Shown here piece by piece: positions 58,632 to 64,000 of a DNA stretch of 64,000 nt (positions are counted from its first letter, which is position 1; every line of letters starts with the position of its first letter). The position numbers and the translations under genes are program-made. This stretch comes from Parietaria judaica (Eukaryota; Streptophyta; Magnoliopsida; Rosales; Urticaceae). The stretch is from assembly GCA_954871525.1 (NCBI GenBank), contig OX940862.1, positions 34,650,232 through 34,714,231 on the forward strand, written 5' to 3'. Under the pieces are notes generated by a model that was not told the DNA's origin, ran no database searches, and saw only the letters and a list, made by a program, of their open reading frames with translations.

Positions 58632-60221
58632 GTAAGATAGAAGACTTTGTCTTAATCTGAGAAATAATCTCTGAGCAAGAAAATAATAATACCTAAAATT
58701 ATCATTCTCTACTTGCTTGATAAATTATGATAAATTAGTCAATCAACTTACGATTGATGAAGATTGAAATGGTTCAGTAACCACTCAAATGAAAATTGAA
58801 GAAATCATTTCAATTTCGCTTCTTGAGAATAAAAACAAAGCAAAATAATATTGAAACATATACAAAGCAAAACAATCAAAATTGAAATAATAAGATCTAC
58901 AAACTTATCCAAATTCCCCTCCGCATGAAAGGAACCTCGCAGCATGTAATAATATATATATATATATATAATTTCAAATATTTAATGTAAATTACAAAAT
59001 CTTAACATATGATTAGAAACATATATGTTTGTTTACGTCCAAATATTGAGCAAGCAATTTTGAAATTGCAAAAATATCTTGCATAGCTCGAGAAGTTAAA
59101 TACCTACAGTACCATTGAGAATCATAGAAAATTTTATTTTTTTAGTTTGTGCGGTAAAAATCAGTGAAGCTAGCTTTTAGCTTCAGTAGAGATAAGCATA
59201 TTGTCAAGAAGGCTTTTGTATAAGCCTTTCATAGATAGATGACTTACAATACTAATAATAATATATGCTAATGCACTGTAGGAGAGTAAGACAAGTTACT
59301 TGTTGGTCAAATGAGAAATTCTTGGTAAAATTCATAAATAAATCACAAGATAGCAAGTAGCAACCATGTAAGAGAAACTTACTCAAGAATTTCATAAATA
59401 AAAAATATCCTTCAACATTTAAATTTGTATTTATCAAACCTATAATTTTAATTAATAAAATAGTCAATCAAGATGATTTGACACTGAAAATTAATTTTTT
59501 CATACCGAAATTATCCTTCAATTTATTAAAATTCGTTTTTTATTTTTAAATTATTTATTTTTTAATTTATTATTAATTGTGCATAATTTTAAAAATAATT
59601 TTATACCAAGTTTAAAATCGTATACCGAAAATCACCACCCACGAAGCCTCGTGAATATTATTAACTCACGTTCAGCGTTGCTCGCAATCCAAAAAGCTCG
59701 TGAATGACGTGGCCGTGTGTAATGAGTTAGCTTAGCGTTGCGAATTGCGATAAACAATATCGTAAACTCTAGTTTCTGACTTTCTGTAGGCCCACTCAAG
59801 CAGTCCACGTCAGATTTCCTCCTCACAAATATATATAACAGTAACGACAAATTGAAAATGATATAATTTAAAGTTTGTTACATAAGTTTGTTATATAAAT
59901 TTGTTAAAAAATGTTAACGATTTTACAAAGTTTGTTAATAATTTAGATGGACAGTTTAGTTAAATAAGTAAATCTGAAATATAAGAACATATTTAAGATA
60001 TTCGATATTGAACGAAATATGCTAAAAAAAATTATTATATTATAAAAATTATATAATGACAAAAATTGAAATAACACCGAGTATAGATGCCAAAAAAATG
60101 TAGAAATAAAAACAAAACGTGTGTATTATTGATAAAGTTGCCTCGTTAAAACTTTTTCCGAAAAACTTTACTAGGACAAAACTGTGGTAAAGAAAAAAAA
60201 GTACAACCATATTATTCTTAA
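58632..60221. other. AT-rich intergenic DNA
   Basis: A TA microsatellite lies at about 58950-58970. The right part (from about 59630) may be the 3' untranslated part of the minus-strand hAT element that follows. No gene seen. Confidence 0.4.
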
Positions 60222-62783
60222 TTACTCCGGATAAAAATTATTATATAAATTAACCAAATCATCCTCTTCTAGTACTTCAAGTTGTTTTGACTTCGATCTT
60301 TGCTTCGCTTGCCACCATTCATTCTTCACCGCAAGCCTTTCCAAGTGTGTCGTGGTCAAACTAGTGCGACGATCGTCGATGATTCCCCCTACTGAGCTAA
60401 AAGCTCTTTCAGAAGCGATGTTTGATATTGGAATGGAGAGAAGGACAATATCGGGAAGCTCGTCCTTTGTCTTCGCCGCCAATCAATGAGGTTGAACGTT
60501 GAGGGGAACTCTTCATTGATTGTGAAGTATGTCGTTAGTTCGAGACTTTGAGTCGTTGGATCGGTATGACGAGGCCTCGCCATATTAACCCCCGACGAGC
60601 TTGCTCCGCTCGATTCCACATTGGCCCGTTTTCGCCGTATTATCACTGCGCAGAATTGCCAACCAACCTTGTTTGGACTTTCCCTAAGTCGCCGTTGTTC
60701 CTCATGGACATCTATCTGGGGAAACCTTACCTCGTATTCACAGTATAAACGATTAAATTTTATTTTACATCTGTAATATAATCATCGTACGAAGTGGATA
60801 AGTTAGTCGCAATATGACCAAGCATGTCTTCCAATAATGGCCAAACTCTAGGATCTAATATGGCCGCCGCACAATATAAAAATGGTGGAGGATCCCAATA
60901 ATTTTTTTTATTTTACTATCATTTCTTTCAAAATAACTTGTACGAACGGGTCATTACGATAGTTATAAAATGTGTTAGTAATAGTGAATAAAAAATTAAG
61001 CGCATGATTTAAAGTCGGTTTAGAAGTAGAAGATAAAGATAGAGTAGTAGAATAAAAATACTTGTGAAAATCAATGAATATTTTAGCGATATCCCAATCC
61101 TCCTCATTTACCCATTCCTGTCCACGCTCCATTCATACGAACTTGCAGAAAAGTTTCATGTGATGACAAACATTCAATAACATCAAGTATGTAGAGTTCC
61201 AACGCGTATAGTTATCTAAAGAAAAATGTTTTACTCTACGTATGCCTTGGCTTCCGCAAAATGTTTTCCACTTGTCAGAGTTATTTTTACACCGCCACCT
61301 AGTGGCGGAACCAAAAATTATACTCGGGGGTGGCTAAAATTAAATTTTAGTAAAATTTAGGGGTAAAATAATAATAAAAAAATTAAATTAGGGAAAAACA
61401 GTACAAAAAAGAAGAAGTTGGGGGGTGGTTTGAACATCCCTTCCCACCCCCCTTGTTCTGCCACTGCCGCCACCAATCAATGTTACTACGAATGTTATCA
61501 ATATAAATCTTAAGCTTAGCTTTCCCAGATCTTACTAGTAAATTTATTATATGACACACGCAACGTTGGTGAATTAATTTTTTGAGTAGCTTGGATGGGC
61601 AAAGATCTTTGAATGATCGTCATTGCCGATTGGTTATTAGACGCATTATCGAAAGTGACAGAAATTATGCGGTTATCTAATCCCCATTCGACAATTATGT
61701 CAAGTAATTTTTCGGCAATATTTTGACCCGTGTATCTACCCTCAAAATTACTCGAATCTAGAAGACGTTTTTGGACTTTCCATTCAGAATCTACGTAATG
61801 GACGGTGACGCTAAGCTAATCATTAAAGTTAGGACCATTCCCAAGATCTGACGTCGTTGCAACGTGAATATTAGATGTTTTAAACATATCTACCAACAAG
61901 GCTTTCTCTCTAAAATATTTATCATCACTATCGCTTGTGGCGGTTTGACGAGAAAATGGCTTATACGAAGGATTAATTCTTTGCATATATTTTGTGTGAG
62001 CTTTTTCTTCCACAATGCTCATAGGTTGACGGGTACAAACTATCCACTCAGTCATCCACTCTCTAAGTTGAATAGGGTCAATAACATGTACCTGCGGCTC
62101 ACCTACCTCGTCGGGGTCGTCACCAAGGAAGCATTTCTTTTTATGATTGGTAATTAGGGAGGTGCCCGTTATTGCTCGTGCGTCAATTTGTAGTCCGCAT
62201 TTTTTGCATGTGGCGATCTTTTGTTTGCATTCGTTTTCATCAATGAATCGATTTTCATGGTAGAAATTCCAAATGGGCGCCCAACTTGCTCTCCCATAAG
62301 CTAATTTTGATCTTATTTCTCCGCGAACCGATACCTCTCATCGAGCCTCGGATAGAATCCCGTTGTGATGTCGGATTTGCTAAATCTTCGTGCTCAATTA
62401 CAACAATGTCGTTTGGTTCCTCCATGGGTTGACTGTCCTGCATGTTAGAATAAAAAAAAAAAAAAAGCATCCGAACCCCCCTCGGCACGACAAAGTTGAT
62501 TATAAAGATTTTGAGTAACGTGTGCCGTGTTCGCTTGTATATGCGCAAAGGTACGAACATGACTCAGCCTCAAAGATCGTTGTGTGTCATCGGGGTAATC
62601 CGGGTTAGGTGGATATGGAAATATAACGTCCGGTAACATCTTTGGTCTATATCCCTCGGTAGTGGATTGCAAACCGGCTAGCATAAAGCCAGTATTTTCA
62701 TTTGGCAACACCATATTCGTCTTATGGTTGCTATTATTTCTGATGCGTGTACTGAAGAAACCGTCATTGTTTGACGGTTCCAT
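60222..62783 (-). pseudogene. hAT transposase (BED finger to dimerisation domain), broken
   Basis: Read on the minus strand: an N-terminal part (MEPSNNDGFF at 62783); a BED-type zinc finger at about 62270-62150 (CKKCGLQ then HKKKC); catalytic-region pieces around 62055-61560; a fragment at 61132-60908 (NEEDWDIAKIFIDFHKYFY) typical of hAT transposases; and the C-terminal dimerisation domain at 60482-60222 (LLSIPISNIASERAFSSVGG, DDRRTSL). Stops and frameshifts break it in several places, and a MITE is inserted at 61300. The ends of the transposon could not be fixed. Confidence 0.8.
61300..61466. mobile_element. hAT-type MITE nested in a hAT transposase relic
   Basis: Starts tagtggcggaacca and ends tgttctgccactg, flanked by a perfect 8-base target duplication ccgccacc (61292-61299 and 61467-61474). 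167 bases, with cccacccccc-type tracts near the end like the MITE at 45419. Confidence 0.85.
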
Positions 62784-63010
62784 ACTATGGAAATATATAT
62801 GAATACTATAATATAATGAATGATTTATAGGGAGACAAGTTATAGGAATCGTTGTTGTGTATGAGAAAGACGCACTATGAGAAAATAATTAAAATGAGGG
62901 TATTTATAAGATTTAATAATTGTAAATAAGTAAGGGATTAAAGTGTACATAATTTTTGAATGTCAAGTGTTCGTCAGTTACTTGTTATATAATTTCTTAG
63001 TAGTAGTTTG
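62784..63010. other. AT-rich DNA upstream of the hAT transposase relic
   Basis: Probably includes the 5' end of the transposon; no inverted-repeat end was recognised. Confidence 0.35.
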
Positions 63011-63019
63011 TCTTATCTA

Positions 63020-63830
63020 TTTTGTGTTTTATGGCATTATATGTTACTATTGTTTTCATGTGTTTTTACTTTGTACTCCTCCTCCTCCTCCTCCTTTATA
63101 TGTTCTCTAACTATTTTGTAATTTCTGGTACTGTGTAATTTGTGTGGTTACTCGATGTGTAATCCCTGGTATTTTATGTTTGTATTGTTTTCATGTGTTT
63201 TGACTTTGTAGTTTTTCTTCCTTATTTTCTTTATATGTTCTCTAGCTATTTTGTAATTTATGGTACTGTGTAATTTGTGTGGTTACTCGATGTATAATTT
63301 CTGGTATTGTATGTTTGTATTGTTTTTATGTGTTTTAACTTGGTCTTCTTCTTCTTCTTCTTCTTCTTTATTTGTTCTCTATCTATTTTGTAATTTCTGG
63401 TACTGTGTAATTTGTGTGGTTACTCGATGTGTAATTTATGGTATTGTATATTTGTATTGTTTTCATGTGTTTTTACTTTGTAGTATTCTTCTTGTTCTTC
63501 TTGTTTATATGTTCCCGAGCTATTTTGTAATTTCTGGTACTGTGTAATTTGTATGATTACTCGATGTGTAATTTATGGTATTCTATGTTTGTATTGTTTT
63601 CATGTGTTTTTACTTTGTAGTTTTTCTTCTTCTTCTTTAATGTTCTCTAGCTATTTTGTAATTTCTGGTATTGTGTAATTTGTGTGGTTACTCGATTTTC
63701 ATTTTCTGGTATTGTATGTTTGTATTGTTCTCATGTGTTTTTACTTTGTATTTTTTCACCTTCTTCTTTATATGTTCTCTATCTATTTTGTAATTTTTGG
63801 TACTGTGTAATTTGTGTGGTTACTCGATGC
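63020..63830 (+). repeat. Tandem array of six ~135-base units
   Basis: The marker tactcgat recurs at 63149, 63283, 63421, 63558, 63689 and 63821 (spacing 131-138). Each unit has the order tgtgtggttactcgatg, tttgtattgttttcatgtgt, a variable CTT/TCC microsatellite, then tatgttctctagctattttg. The 95-codon plus frame at 63260-63547 merely reads through the repeat. Confidence 0.9.
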
Positions 63831-63917
63831 ATTTAAATTAATTTCTATTAAGTAATTTTGGGTAATTTAAATCATTTATGCATCTTAATATATCTATTAG
63901 ATATCACATAATGTAAG

Positions 63918-63996
63918 AAAAACCAACGTTTTTTTTAGAGGGAGAATATCAATGGTAGAAAAACCAACGTTTTTTTAGAGGGAGAATATCAATGGT
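63918..63996 (+). repeat. ~40-base direct duplication at window end
   Basis: Two adjacent copies of a segment with aaaaccaacgtttttt and agagggagaatatcaatggt. Confidence 0.9.
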
Positions 63997-64000
63997 TAAT

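Noticed and set aside
63260..63547. 95-codon hydrophobic frame
   Set aside because: Read-through of the ~135-base tandem repeat.
63020..63830. CRISPR-like regular repeats
   Set aside because: Units are ~135 bases, contiguous, without unique spacers, in a plant genome; a tandem minisatellite.

Overview
The window is nuclear DNA from a flowering plant, most likely a eudicot. It carries intron-split plant genes, CYP82 cytochrome P450s, an Arabidopsis-type CCCTAAA telomere repeat, and many plant transposons (Copia LTRs, hAT, Mutator-like, L1-type LINE, tRNA-derived SINEs). The species cannot be fixed from the sequence. About a fifth of the window is host gene; the rest is AT-rich intergenic DNA built from transposon layers.

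Layout. 0-5 kb: a minus-strand Copia LTR (1867-2473) and a 1.27-kb palindromic Mutator-like element (3212-4479). 5.5 kb: a small secreted-peptide gene. 6.6-8.9 kb: a complete nine-exon cyclin C gene on the minus strand. 9.6-14 kb: a copied P450 3' end, a second Mutator-like palindrome, an amidase exon relic and a hAT element. 14.6-15.7 kb: an F-box gene broken by one frameshift. 16.5-25.1 kb: two intact two-exon CYP82 genes on the minus strand, separated by an LTR-like repeat, a SINE and a hAT element inside a gene relic. 26.0-27.6 kb: a 5'-truncated LINE whose broken end abuts five telomere repeats. 28-39 kb: retroelement debris, a second LINE fragment with clear target-site duplications, a Copia 3' end and a tandem repeat array. 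40.2-42.2 kb: a third intact CYP82 gene, plus strand. 43.2-45.2 kb: a four-exon MES17-like methylesterase, minus strand. 50.3-53.2 kb: a six-exon ERD2-like (KDEL receptor family) gene, plus strand. 54.6-64 kb: a non-autonomous Copia element, two hAT transposase relics (one with a nested MITE) and a ~135-bp tandem array.

The functional genes fall into two groups. Housekeeping genes are cyclin C (Mediator kinase module) and the ERD2-like protein (early secretory pathway). The specialised-metabolism candidates are three CYP82 oxidases and one methylesterase within 29 kb, with a fourth CYP82 represented only by a 3' tail at 10 kb. Whether they share a pathway cannot be seen from sequence; the arrangement fits tandem CYP82 duplication followed by transposon spreading. 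Splice sites were assigned by eye from GT-AG signals, reading-frame continuity and family alignment from memory.
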